Below, in pieces: positions 8,721 through 17,870 of a stretch of DNA of 40,555 nt (within the stretch, counting starts at the first letter, position 1; every line of letters starts with the position of its first letter). Source of the stretch: Bacteroidota bacterium. GTDB taxonomy: Bacteria; Bacteroidota; Rhodothermia; Rhodothermales; Bin80. The notes below the pieces were generated by a model, which was given only the letters and a program-made list of their open reading frames with translations, was not told the origin of the DNA and ran no database searches. The stretch lies in the NCBI GenBank assembly GCA_028875125.1, contig JAPPGC010000020.1, positions 1-40,555 on the forward strand. Reading direction: 5' to 3'. The translations under genes and the position numbers were made by a program.

Positions 8721-9016
8721 AGCGCCAGGACGCTGTTTTCCGAGAAGTGGGGATTGGGTACGTGCTCATCGGCCTGGGGCTCGTTGTGCCATTCGTGCCC
8801 GTCAATGAAGTAGCGGAACTCCACTTTTGAACCCGGCTTGAATGATAGCGCTCGAGTCCAGACCCCCTTGCTGGAATTGCGTTTCATGGGATGTTTAGCC
8901 GTATCCCAATTATTGAAGCTGCCGGCAATGCTGACACTGTTCTGGGCCTGTTCTAGGGGGAGCTCAAACGTAACACGAATGGAGCGTCCTTTGGGACTGG
9001 GTTTCTTAAGAACCAT
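8717..9016 (-). CDS. Stand-alone CBM48 / AMPK-beta-type glycogen-binding domain protein
   Basis: A 99-residue protein that is almost entirely one carbohydrate-binding module of family 48. Its signatures are VTFELP, VSIAGSFNNWD, the Trp in GVWTRALSF and VEFRYFIDGHEWHNEPQAD. In larger enzymes this module docks onto glycogen or starch. No catalytic domain or signal peptide is attached. A free-standing copy suggests a targeting or regulatory role in glycogen metabolism (inference). It is convergent with spmB. A LacI-type operator candidate lies 57-71 bp upstream of its start. Confidence 0.88.
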   Translation of the reverse strand: MVLKKPSPKGRSIRVTFELPLEQAQNSVSIAGSFNNWDTAKHPMKRNSSKGVWTRALSFKPGSKVEFRYFIDGHEWHNEPQADEHVPNPHFSENSVLAL

Positions 9017-9072
9017 CTGAAGACAAAAATTTGTGAAAGGCGCGTTTACGCTGTAAAATGACTTAGTTCAAA

Positions 9073-9087
9073 TTGAAAGCGCTTCCG
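9073..9087. promoter_or_regulatory. LacI-family (cre-like) operator candidate upstream of the CBM48 gene
   Basis: TTGAAAGCGCTTCCG has a central AAGCGCTT palindrome and matches the cre-type pattern WTGNAANCGNWNNCW at 14 of 15 positions. It sits 57-71 bp before the start of the minus-strand CBM48 gene, where a sugar-responsive LacI-family repressor or activator would act. No regulator gene is in the window. Confidence 0.4.
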
Positions 9088-9579
9088 CATTTTCGAAGGA
9101 AAAATAAAATGATATTTTTGCAGATTTTCTGTTGCCGGAGTGTGTATTCAGCTATATCTGGAATGACTTCTTCTCAATAGCGCCAGTTTTTTGTAGCCTT
9201 GCTGGTTTTCCATGTAGCTGATCTGGATTGAAGCATGTTGGGCAAAAATATCGACAACAGTTCAGCATACGCCAAGGTTAAGCTCAATCAGTTGTACCGG
9301 ATCAAGAGCGTGCCTTGAGAAATCCCACAGCATCCTGTTCAAAAAAGAGATGTCAGGCACCGCGGCGTATTTCGTGATAGACGCAATTCCACAGTGAGCG
9401 GGGCATTCTGTTATTGCGATTCTCCGCATTCCGGGAGGCACACACCAAGGCGTCCCGTACGACAATATCGCCGAAAGTACCCGGAGTCTTAGCAGCGAAC
9501 GACCACGCGTGGCTAAATGACCAGCGAGGCCGGAATCCTACGGGTCTTGGAACTAGATCTGCCAAGCGCGCTATGCCAC
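9088..9579. other. Gene-poor interval, no supported gene
   Basis: Between the CBM48 promoter region and the end of the metalloprotease gene I find no recognisable gene. Two overlapping minus-strand ORFs (9262-9465 and 9353-9565) have no start signal or family likeness. They could be remains of a decayed gene, but nothing identifies one. Confidence 0.5.
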
Positions 9580-12057
9580 CTAGTCTTCGTTGTCAAGGAT
9601 GTCGTCAATGCGCGCGCTGACATCTCTCAGATGCAGCCGCGTCATGCTATCCCCAGTTCTTCGGGCAGCACGGTCGATGGCTGTTTGCAGCGACTCAAGC
9701 TCCCCTCGTACGTAGGCGCGAATATCTGATTGACTCACATCAACCGGCGCCATTCCGAAAGCAGAAAAGAAGGACGGAAGGGATGGTCCCTCTTGAGTCA
9801 TCAGGTACTCCAGACGTTCCAGGTGTCCTCGTTGCAAATTACGCCGGAATGGACCGATAGCCGAAGCTGCAGACAATTCCGTCCAAATCCCGTCACGCAG
9901 ATCCTCCAAGAGTTCTGCGAACGTGTACACTTCTTCGCCATTTGCCAATGCTTCGGTTTCCATTAGACGTCCGATGCGAATCGGATCGAGCAGCGTATTT
10001 ACTGCGCCTACTTGGTAACGGCGAACACGATCCATAGCTCCTACTCCCTCAATGCGACGCAGAACTTCGCTGTCCAATATCCAGGTTGGAGTTGAAAAAG
10101 CTTCTTGAGAAAGCCATTCCATGGAACCGCGCTGGATTTCAACTGGCACCGGCGTGTAAACAACGCCTTCCTGATCGTAGGTTTTGAAATTTTCATAATG
10201 TCCACCTACGTTGGCAGCCACGTGACCGATATAGCGATTCCATTGTGTTGCGATCTGTCCGTAGAGTTCGTTCAGATCGCCATAGTCCTTGGCATCTTCT
10301 GCGGTCCAGCCAATCAGTTCGTTAAGGATAACCTTGAGATTGGCGATCCCATAGTTACTGGCCGCGACAGCATCATCTCCCAAATCTTCGTTTTGTGAGC
10401 GAGGGTCTACGCGCGGGCCTTGACGCCCATAGAAGTAGAGTGGATCTCCTGCACGCTCAACTACCCATGAATTCAGTATTTCGCGTTCGTCGTCCGCCGA
10501 TTCTACGTCTGGCAGCACCGAATAACCCCATTGTACGGACCATTTGTCGTAAATCCCGATGTCGGGCATAAGGGCGGTCACACCATCACCTGGTTGTGCG
10601 ACATAGTTGAACCGGGCATAATCCATTATGGAGGGCGCTGAGCCATGGGTATCCGTGAAAGTAGGAGATCGAAGTGAATCAACTGGATAGGCGAAACTGG
10701 ATCCCCAGTTGTGTGGAAGACCGATCGTGTGTCCTACCTCATGCGCAGATACAAAACGCACTAGACGCCCCATGACTTCGTCCCTGAATTTGACTGAGCG
10801 AGCATCTGGGTTGACGGCAGCTGTTTGTACAAAGAACCAGTTGCGAAGCAGGTTCATAACATTGTGATACCAGCCGATATCGCTTTCCAGAATTTCGCCA
10901 GTGCGCGGATCATGGACATGTGGACCAAATGCATTCTCTATATCTGATGAGAAATAACGAATCACGGAATAGCGGACATCTTCCGGGCTGAATTCCGGGT
11001 CTTCCTCTTTACTGGGAGGATCCTTTGCCATGATTGCATTCTTGAATCCTGCAGCCTCGAAAGCTCTATTCCAATCATCAATTCCCTCCTTCAGATAGGG
11101 CCTCCATTTCATTGGCGTAGCCGGATCAATGTAGTAGACAATAGGCTTGATCGGCTCAGTGAGCTCACCACGTGCGTACGCTTCCGGATCCTTGGGCTCG
11201 AGCCTCCAGCGGGTTATGTAACAACGTTCCTCTGCCTTCTGTGCATCTCGTCCGTAATCCGTCATCGTAACACTGAAAAATCCCACACGTTGATCACAAA
11301 GTCGTGGTTGCATCGGATCTGTCGGCAACAGGATCATGGACTGGTTCATCTCAACAGTAATGGTCCCCGCAGAAGCATTCGACGGCGGCTGAGCAGCATC
11401 ATAACTCAGCACATGCTTGACCTCAATATTAAGAGGATAACTATTCGCCGATGAAATGTAGGTCCGGTCGGGATCTAGACGACGTACACGGTACATCTCC
11501 CGCCGGAATGATGGCAGCCCAAGGGATGGTACATCCGAGGTGAACAGGTCAGTCACCTCAACTACAGAAGCTGTTGAATCATCATTTAGCGTTTCGATGT
11601 CAAACGCGCGCAAAATGGGCTCAAAATTTGAGTTGCGCACCGCGTTGTATATGGGTTCGTCTTCGTCCGCAACATTCTCGAATGAGACGATTCGCAGCAT
11701 AATTTTTTTGTCCTGTTTCTCCCATCGCAGTACCTGTGTGCTCGTCTTCATTCCCCCGTATCCAAGGTTGTTCATGGTTGCTGCTGTACGTGTTACCAGT
11801 AGCATTTCTGCCCCTAGGAGTGAGTCAGGGATCTCGAAGTAGAGCTTATCCTCAATCTGATGGACCTTAAAGAGGCCGTCATCGGTTTCCGCATCCTCAG
11901 TGATCACATCACTATATTTTTTTGAGTCGTCGTCATCTGAACTCCTGGATTCAGCGGGCGCCTCGGCCGCGGGAGGTGCAGCTTGGCGCGTAGATGCGCA
12001 ACCAGCAATCAGGAACAACGTGAGCAATGCGGCGAGTATGCTACGAAAAGGTTTCAT
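9580..12057 (-). CDS. Exported zinc-dependent metalloprotease lipoprotein (DUF5117/DUF5118 type)
   Basis: An 825-residue protein with a lipoprotein signal (LFLIAGC, Cys20), so it is probably anchored in the outer membrane or periplasm. The zinc site HEVGHTIGLPH begins at His439 (His439, Glu440, His443, His449), the extended metzincin form HExxHxxGxxH. Upstream sequence matches the DUF5117-type beta-rich domain (LYFEIPDSLLGAEMLLVTR, RMVSFENVADEDE-like region and EVKHVLSYDA). Downstream lies the long helical C-terminal domain of this family (SIMDYARFNYVAQPGDG holds the Met-turn-like MDYARFNY). Natural substrates of these Bacteroidota proteins are unknown. It is followed 5' by another lipoprotein gene on the same strand 47 bp away, suggesting one transcript. 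No C-terminal type IX sorting domain is seen. Confidence 0.9.
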   Translation of the reverse strand: MKPFRSILAALLTLFLIAGCASTRQAAPPAAEAPAESRSSDDDDSKKYSDVITEDAETDDGLFKVHQIEDKLYFEIPDSLLGAEMLLVTRTAATMNNLGYGGMKTSTQVLRWEKQDKKIMLRIVSFENVADEDEPIYNAVRNSNFEPILRAFDIETLNDDSTASVVEVTDLFTSDVPSLGLPSFRREMYRVRRLDPDRTYISSANSYPLNIEVKHVLSYDAAQPPSNASAGTITVEMNQSMILLPTDPMQPRLCDQRVGFFSVTMTDYGRDAQKAEERCYITRWRLEPKDPEAYARGELTEPIKPIVYYIDPATPMKWRPYLKEGIDDWNRAFEAAGFKNAIMAKDPPSKEEDPEFSPEDVRYSVIRYFSSDIENAFGPHVHDPRTGEILESDIGWYHNVMNLLRNWFFVQTAAVNPDARSVKFRDEVMGRLVRFVSAHEVGHTIGLPHNWGSSFAYPVDSLRSPTFTDTHGSAPSIMDYARFNYVAQPGDGVTALMPDIGIYDKWSVQWGYSVLPDVESADDEREILNSWVVERAGDPLYFYGRQGPRVDPRSQNEDLGDDAVAASNYGIANLKVILNELIGWTAEDAKDYGDLNELYGQIATQWNRYIGHVAANVGGHYENFKTYDQEGVVYTPVPVEIQRGSMEWLSQEAFSTPTWILDSEVLRRIEGVGAMDRVRRYQVGAVNTLLDPIRIGRLMETEALANGEEVYTFAELLEDLRDGIWTELSAASAIGPFRRNLQRGHLERLEYLMTQEGPSLPSFFSAFGMAPVDVSQSDIRAYVRGELESLQTAIDRAARRTGDSMTRLHLRDVSARIDDILDNED

Positions 12058-12104
12058 GGCGATAGGCGAAAGGTAAATGGACTAAAAAATACAATAATTA
12101 AAGT

Positions 12105-13382
12105 CTACTTTGACAAAACCTGCGTCCAGGCGAGTAGGCGATCGGTGTTCAGAACTCTATCAGAGTAATATACCAGGCCAGTGTACCACTGATCGGTGCG
12201 TGCAAATCGTAGAGCAAGAATCTCGCGTGTCTGTATTTCTGGAGATGTGTATTCGTATTCGTAGACCCCCTGTTTGAGAAGCTTTGTACTGGAATAGCGT
12301 CCCGTAGCGGGTACCCACTGCATAGCGCTGCCCGAATCCATGCGCCAACCGTTAAAAGCCCCGGTAACATAGATATCGTCGGGTAGAGGCATTTCATTTG
12401 GCGGTACATATTCAAAAGTGACTTCCACATACTCAGCCCTGGTATCCAGAGTCGGATCTGCACCCGATATCACGGCCTGCCCACGCAAACGCGGGACCGA
12501 TTCCAGGTCTGGAAAGCGTGCGTAATCCGGTTCCAGCACTGCGCTGTACTGCGTTGTCGAGATATCAATGCGCTCAATACCTCTTCCTGGGCGAAAGTCA
12601 CGCAGGTCAATGAGATATCTTCCAGTCTGTGGTGCAAAAGATTCTTCTGGATCAAGGTAGTAAAGCAGTGTTGGCTGCTCAGTCAGCGAGGGGCGTTCTG
12701 TGCAGCGAGGCGTCAGTAGATGCCGGTCCTGCACAAAGCAAACCGTTACGTTGAATTCTGCCGGACCTAATTCCCGGGATGGAATGAATCGCAGCAGTGG
12801 CTGTATTACTGGCAGATTACTACGTCCAGCGAAGTGCAAATCAAGTGAGAGCCTTGCTCGCGTGATGTTCTCTGTCACCCAAAAGGGACGTTCAAAAAGC
12901 ACTTCGTCTTCACGCCCTTGTTCTGTTATTCGCACAATGAAATTGCCGCTAATTCGAAAATCAATCGACTCATTCGGGAATTGGTACCGGTAGTGAACGT
13001 ACTGATTGAGTGTACCGCGAGAAACCTCATAGTCAAAAAGATCCTCCCGCAAATAGGAGTCAAGGTACTCGCTCGGGAGCAGATCCCGCCTCCATGTGCG
13101 ATCTGCGTGGTAGAAATATGCTGACAATGGCCGAGCGTCCCAGTTCATTAGGTCGAACTCTAGGATCAGCGGAGGCCCATTGTGCATCTGATAGATGGGC
13201 AGTGCCTCCTCAACACCTCCATATAGTTGGATACTGCGCACTTCTGAGGATTCGACATGAAAGTCCCGAGGCCGCGACTCTTTGGGTGCAGGTACGAATT
13301 GTCCGAGGGGCACTCCACACGCGGCAAGACAAACTAGTAATCCAATACAGATCCTTTCATTGGTGAAAAGTCTTCCTGGCAT
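12105..13382 (-). CDS. DUF5103 / type IX secretion 'plug'-type lipoprotein
   Basis: A 425-residue exported protein with signal peptide and lipobox CLAAC (Cys22). The layout follows the DUF5103 family: an N-terminal beta-sandwich (PPLILEFDLMNWDARPLSAYFYHAD, with the Trp-rich RTWRRDLLPSEYLD), the paired strand HYRYQFPN then SGNFIVRI, a central barrel, and a C-terminal immunoglobulin-like module with YVTGAFNGW. In Bacteroidetes a DUF5103 protein was described as the plug of the SprA translocon (family knowledge). The window contains no other type IX component, so the secretion role is inference. It is probably the first gene of a two-gene unit with the metalloprotease. Confidence 0.82.
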   Translation of the reverse strand: MPGRLFTNERICIGLLVCLAACGVPLGQFVPAPKESRPRDFHVESSEVRSIQLYGGVEEALPIYQMHNGPPLILEFDLMNWDARPLSAYFYHADRTWRRDLLPSEYLDSYLREDLFDYEVSRGTLNQYVHYRYQFPNESIDFRISGNFIVRITEQGREDEVLFERPFWVTENITRARLSLDLHFAGRSNLPVIQPLLRFIPSRELGPAEFNVTVCFVQDRHLLTPRCTERPSLTEQPTLLYYLDPEESFAPQTGRYLIDLRDFRPGRGIERIDISTTQYSAVLEPDYARFPDLESVPRLRGQAVISGADPTLDTRAEYVEVTFEYVPPNEMPLPDDIYVTGAFNGWRMDSGSAMQWVPATGRYSSTKLLKQGVYEYEYTSPEIQTREILALRFARTDQWYTGLVYYSDRVLNTDRLLAWTQVLSK

Positions 13383-13928
13383 TCCACGTGATTTTAGCGC
13401 GGTGTGAAGTATTTCTAGCTACAATATAGCCGTATGACATGGTTGTCTGGTACAAACTTGTTGATACTGCATTTGCCTCCTTGTGTACGAGCGGTTCATT
13501 CCAAGCATTATTCCCGGGGATGCGTCCGAAAGCGGCCATGTCAATTTGCTTTGTACTCCAAGTGCTTTTGTCAAAGTAGGGCTTCCTTTGGCATCCAGCA
13601 GTTGTCCGCCAAAGGAATAATGAAGTCGAATGGACCAAATGGGCAGCGAGAAATCAACAACACGGGGAGGTGCCAGGTGGATGTTGATCGACAAGCAAGA
13701 GCTTAGCCTATTAGTATCCAGCCTAATGTCGTCAACACGCCCCGAAATTCATCGCCCGCTTGTATCCTTTTAATGATCAGGGGAGTTAGAATCGCGCCCT
13801 ATTCCGGTCACATACGTGCACGTTCAGAGTGATTATGCAATAAATTGTAACGATAGAAACTGTGTCCACCATTAGCGTTCTATATCCTTCGTTCGGCGTA
13901 ACTTCCTAAGGCAAGCTGCCCCACAAAT
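13383..13928. other. 546-bp intergenic region upstream of dnaE
   Basis: The region separates the divergent DUF5103 gene and dnaE. It has no convincing gene: short ORFs on both strands (13419-13694 minus, 13434-13706 plus) overlap each other and resemble nothing I know. It contains one strong inverted repeat at 13583-13617 (separate entry). Promoters for both flanking genes should lie here, but I cannot place them with confidence. Confidence 0.6.
13583..13617. repeat. Perfect 10-bp inverted repeat (hairpin)
   Basis: TTCCTTTGGC at 13583-13592 and its exact reverse complement at 13608-13617 are separated by a 15-nt loop. There is no T-run after either arm, so it is not a standard intrinsic terminator. 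It could be an operator, an RNA hairpin or a leftover of a mobile repeat. Confidence 0.7.
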
Positions 13929-16900
13929 ATGCCTGAATTCTGTCACCTACACTGCCATACCTCCTATTCTCTACTGGATGGAGCCGCACGCATTGATCTG
14001 CTTATGCAACAGGCCCGTAAACTGGGAATGAGTGCCTTGGGCATCACTGATCATGGCAATCTGTACGGTGTGCCGGAATTCCACGTAACGGCCCGAAAAA
14101 ATGGAATAAAGCCTGTTATAGGGTGCGAATTCTACGTAACCCCGGGCTCTATGAAAAAACGCGATACCCGGGTACGGTACCATCAGGTTCTATGGGCAAA
14201 AAATGAGCAGGGCTACCGAAACCTGATGAAGTTGTCCTCGCTCTCGTTCCTGGACGGGTTCTATTTCAAACCCCGGATTGATTTTGAACTCCTCGAAAAG
14301 TACCGCGAGGGTCTCGTTGCAACAACCTGTTGCCTACAGGGGCAGGTTCCCCGTGCCATTGTTGACGGGGATCTGGAAGAAGCCCGCCGCTGGTTCAAAA
14401 GGTATCTGGATCTGTTCGGAAGGGAAGACTACTACGTGGAAATCCAGGATCATGGTATTGAGGAGCAGAAAAAAGTGAACAAACAGCTTCTGGCTTGGGC
14501 AAAGGAGTTCAACGTTGAGGTTGTGGCTACAAATGATGTTCACTATGTGGCTAAAGAGGATGCCGATGCGCAGGATATCCTACTCTGCCTCCAGACGGGC
14601 AAGGAACTTGACGACCCCATGCGTCTCCGTTTTGACAAAAAGGAATTCTATCTGAAGTCAGCAGATGAGATGCATTCCGTTCTGGGAAAAACGAAGAAAG
14701 CAGCTGCTTGGATGGAGAACAGCATGGCCATTGCGGAAAAGTGCCAGTTCGAGTTACCAACGGGCAAGCTTCTTATGCCTCATTTTGAGATTCCTGCAGA
14801 ATTTGGGGGCAATTCTGACAAATATCTCAGACATCTGGTATTTGAGCGTGGCACGGAGCGGTATCCTGATTTTTCAGAGGAAGTGCAGACACGTCTGAAC
14901 CATGAACTGGGCATAATCCAGCGCATGGGTTATGCCGGCTACTTTCTGATTGTGCAGGATTTCACGACTGCAGCACGTGAAATGGGGGTATCGGTAGGAC
15001 CCGGGCGCGGCTCGGCCGCTGGCAGTGCTGTGGCCTACTGCCTCGGAATCACGAACGTGGATCCGCTCAAGTATGATCTGCTCTTCGAACGCTTTCTCAA
15101 CCCTGAGCGGATATCAATGCCGGATATTGATATTGACTTTGATGACTACGGCCGAAGCAAGGTGATTGATTATGTGGTCGAGAAATATGGACGCCTCAAC
15201 GTAAGTCAAATTGTCACATTCGGCACAATGGGAGCACGCACTGCGATCCGAGACGTGGCACGCGTCCTCAAAATCCCGCTTCGGGAAGCAGACAAGATTG
15301 CCAAAGCGGTCCCATATGGAACAGCCAGTCTCGACGAAGCTCTGGATTCCGTTAAAGAACTTAAAGAGCTCAGGACCTCCAAACGTGAGGAAATCCAGAA
15401 ACTTATCAGGATTTCGCAGGCCTTGGAAGGATGTGCCCGGCATACCGGTGTACACGCTGCCGGCGTCATTATAGCTCCCGGTACGGTCAGCAATCATGTC
15501 CCGGTGGCAACTACAAAAAACAAAGGCGAACAAGTGCTGACCACCCAATATTCGGGAGATTGGGTAGAAGATTTTGGTCTGCTCAAGATGGATTTTCTAG
15601 GGCTCTCAACCCTGACCATTATCAACGATACGTGCGACCTTATCAGACGGCGGACCGGTAGCGCACCGGATATGGATGCATTGCCGCTGGATGACCCCAA
15701 AACATTTGAACTGTTTCAGAAAGCAGAAACGAATGCCGTCTTCCAGTTTGAATCGGAGGGTATGCGCAGGTGGTTGGTTCAGTTGAAACCAACTTCGCTG
15801 GATGACTTGACGGCCATGAATGCGCTCTATCGACCAGGGCCCATGGACCTGATTCCAAACTATATCAAGCGAAAGCACGGTGACGAAGAGATACAGTATC
15901 CACATCCAAGCCTGGAACCGGTACTTAAAGCTACTTATGGGATCCCCGTTTTTCAGGAACAGGTCATGCAAATGGCCCAGGTTATGGGCGGCTATTCGCT
16001 CGGAGCAGCCGATGTCTTGCGACGAGCAATGGGCAAGAAGAAAAAATCCGTGATGCGAGCCGAACGAGCGCGCTTCGTTGATGGAGCAAACGAACGTGGC
16101 GTTTCCAATGAAGTGGCGAATGAAGTCTTCGACATGATGGACAAATTCGCGGGCTATGGGTTCAATAGATGTGTGGAGGAGTCAACCCTAGTTACCAATG
16201 CACGTACCGGTGCACAGGTAACCGTCCGAGTGCTTCATGAGCAAGGATGTGAAGATTTTCCGGTCTATGCGCTCACAGATGAGGGAGATATAGTTCCCAG
16301 AGATGTGGAAGCTGTCTACTATAACGGATTTAAGCCGGTTTTCGAGCTGGTCACAAATAGCGGGCGCCGTATTCGTGCAACCTCCACGCATCGGTTTCGC
16401 GCGCAGGGCGGCTGGAAACGCCTGGGGGATTTACAGGTCGGGGATAAGGTGGCAGCTATGGAACAGAAAGAAACACTCCCCCAAACAAACCCATGTGATG
16501 TCCTTGCCTTAACAGAAAGGATCAAAACAAGCATCACTTGGGAGAGCATTGTACGGATCGCATATGCGGGAAATGCACACACATACGACCTCACAGTAGC
16601 AGAAAATCATAATTACTTCGCCAACGGCTTCGTGGTGCATAACAGCCACAGTGTAGCCTATTCGCTTGTTGCCTACCAGACTGCATACCTTAAAGCAAAC
16701 TACCCTGCTGAATTCATGGCAGCGGTGATGTCGAATGTATCAGGAGACTCCAAGAAATTCATCGCCATGTTGAATGAAGCGAGGCGTTTGGATCTCAAAA
16801 TTCAGCCTCCGTCGGTCACCCACAGCGTGGGTGATTTTTCAGTCAACGAAGAAGGGGACATTTATTTTGGGCTATCATCCGTAAAGGGGGTTGCCCGAGG

Positions 16901-17870
16901 AGTCGTTGACAAAATCGTAGAGAACAGGGACAAGAAGGGTCCAGCAAAGACACTCTTTCAGTTCGTGAAGCGGCTTGACTCTCGGATTCTCAATAAGAAA
17001 ACACTTGATTCTTTGGCACGTGTTGGTGCCTTGGATAAGTTTGGCCAGCATCGGGCACAAATTGTTGCTGCATTGGATATGGCTATTCGGTATGCCGAGT
17101 CTGCAAGGAGGGATGAGGAGCTAGGGCAAGGGTTTTTGTTTGCCGAGGAGGATTCCATGATTGAGCATCCAGAACCCTCATTACCCAAGTGTACAGAATG
17201 GTCGCAGGCCAAAATGCTTGAGCAGGAACACGAGTTGGCAGGGTTTTATATTTCCGGGCATCCGCTGGATGACTGGGGGATTGAACAACGCTCCTGCGCG
17301 ACTAACACCTTGGCGAATCTGCCCAGTCCGACTGGCGAGGGTGATTCGCGACCTTCCTGTATGGTCTGTGGTGTCATCACAGCAGTAAAAGTCAGGAAGA
17401 CCCGCAAAGGGGAAGAAATGTCGAATATCCTACTCGAGGACTACACCGGTCAGTCTGAGATTGTCTGTTTCCCCTCTACGCACGCCGAAGTAAAGAACAT
17501 CCTCACTGAAGGTGCTATGGTGATGGCCGAGGGTACAGTAGAAGATGTCGGAGGAACCCTGAAAATACTGAGCCACCGTATAACCCCAATGGACGCGTTG
17601 CGTAACAAACTTCTCGACAACATCGTCATTACCCCGGATTTCGAGCAACTGAGAGAGGAGGACCTAAACCGTTTTCTGGATGCTTGCGAAGCTAACAAGG
17701 GTGAGAAGGGGCTTTACTTCGAGATCAAATCGAATGGTCACAATCTGAGATTGGTCAGCGAAAAAGCAAAAGTAGCGGCAACCCCGGAGTTAATGTCTGT
17801 TTTGGAGTCTACGTTCGGAGTGAAAGGAGTTTTCCTCGAATGGAGTAGAGAGAATCAATATGATGCGTAA
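13929..17870 (+). CDS. dnaE: DNA polymerase III alpha subunit, intein-containing precursor
   Basis: A 1313-residue precursor that yields a 1155-residue replicative polymerase once the intein (residues 748-905) is spliced out. Domains in order: PHP domain at the N-terminus (HLHCHTSYSLLDGAA), C-family polymerase palm with the catalytic aspartates Asp399 and Asp401 in MPDIDIDFDD and Asp555 in KMDFLGLSTL (E. coli has 401, 403 and 555), fingers with YRPGPMDLIP and VPVFQEQ-like GIPVFQEQVM, helix-hairpin-helix region and an OB-fold (VCGVITAVKVRKTRKGEEMS). The polymerase looks complete and functional provided the intein splices. ATG 13929 gives the exact family N-terminus; no Shine-Dalgarno sequence is seen. 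It heads a five-gene overlapping run and overlaps the ArsC-like gene by 8-11 bp. Confidence 0.97.
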   Translation: MPEFCHLHCHTSYSLLDGAARIDLLMQQARKLGMSALGITDHGNLYGVPEFHVTARKNGIKPVIGCEFYVTPGSMKKRDTRVRYHQVLWAKNEQGYRNLMKLSSLSFLDGFYFKPRIDFELLEKYREGLVATTCCLQGQVPRAIVDGDLEEARRWFKRYLDLFGREDYYVEIQDHGIEEQKKVNKQLLAWAKEFNVEVVATNDVHYVAKEDADAQDILLCLQTGKELDDPMRLRFDKKEFYLKSADEMHSVLGKTKKAAAWMENSMAIAEKCQFELPTGKLLMPHFEIPAEFGGNSDKYLRHLVFERGTERYPDFSEEVQTRLNHELGIIQRMGYAGYFLIVQDFTTAAREMGVSVGPGRGSAAGSAVAYCLGITNVDPLKYDLLFERFLNPERISMPDIDIDFDDYGRSKVIDYVVEKYGRLNVSQIVTFGTMGARTAIRDVARVLKIPLREADKIAKAVPYGTASLDEALDSVKELKELRTSKREEIQKLIRISQALEGCARHTGVHAAGVIIAPGTVSNHVPVATTKNKGEQVLTTQYSGDWVEDFGLLKMDFLGLSTLTIINDTCDLIRRRTGSAPDMDALPLDDPKTFELFQKAETNAVFQFESEGMRRWLVQLKPTSLDDLTAMNALYRPGPMDLIPNYIKRKHGDEEIQYPHPSLEPVLKATYGIPVFQEQVMQMAQVMGGYSLGAADVLRRAMGKKKKSVMRAERARFVDGANERGVSNEVANEVFDMMDKFAGYGFNRCVEESTLVTNARTGAQVTVRVLHEQGCEDFPVYALTDEGDIVPRDVEAVYYNGFKPVFELVTNSGRRIRATSTHRFRAQGGWKRLGDLQVGDKVAAMEQKETLPQTNPCDVLALTERIKTSITWESIVRIAYAGNAHTYDLTVAENHNYFANGFVVHNSHSVAYSLVAYQTAYLKANYPAEFMAAVMSNVSGDSKKFIAMLNEARRLDLKIQPPSVTHSVGDFSVNEEGDIYFGLSSVKGVARGVVDKIVENRDKKGPAKTLFQFVKRLDSRILNKKTLDSLARVGALDKFGQHRAQIVAALDMAIRYAESARRDEELGQGFLFAEEDSMIEHPEPSLPKCTEWSQAKMLEQEHELAGFYISGHPLDDWGIEQRSCATNTLANLPSPTGEGDSRPSCMVCGVITAVKVRKTRKGEEMSNILLEDYTGQSEIVCFPSTHAEVKNILTEGAMVMAEGTVEDVGGTLKILSHRITPMDALRNKLLDNIVITPDFEQLREEDLNRFLDACEANKGEKGLYFEIKSNGHNLRLVSEKAKVAATPELMSVLESTFGVKGVFLEWSRENQYDA
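16170..16643 (+). mobile_element. DnaE mini-intein (158 aa, no homing endonuclease)
   Basis: An in-frame protein-splicing element lies between GYGFNR and SHSVAYSLVAYQTAYLKA of DnaE, breaking the otherwise contiguous conserved motif. It starts with Cys1 (CVEESTLV, block A). It has block B with the TxxH motif (ATSTHRF) and block F (TYDLTVAENHNYFANG), and ends VVHN with the penultimate His and terminal Asn. The +1 extein residue is Ser. All splicing residues are therefore present. Only about 55 residues lie between blocks B and F, with no LAGLIDADG motifs, so it is a mini-intein. The site is three residues downstream of the well-known split-DnaE intein site of cyanobacteria (Tyr/Cys-Phe-Asn). 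Confidence 0.95.

Noticed and set aside
12918-13366. Plus-strand ORFs opposite the DUF5103 gene
   Set aside because: They are shadows of the minus-strand coding frame with no motif.
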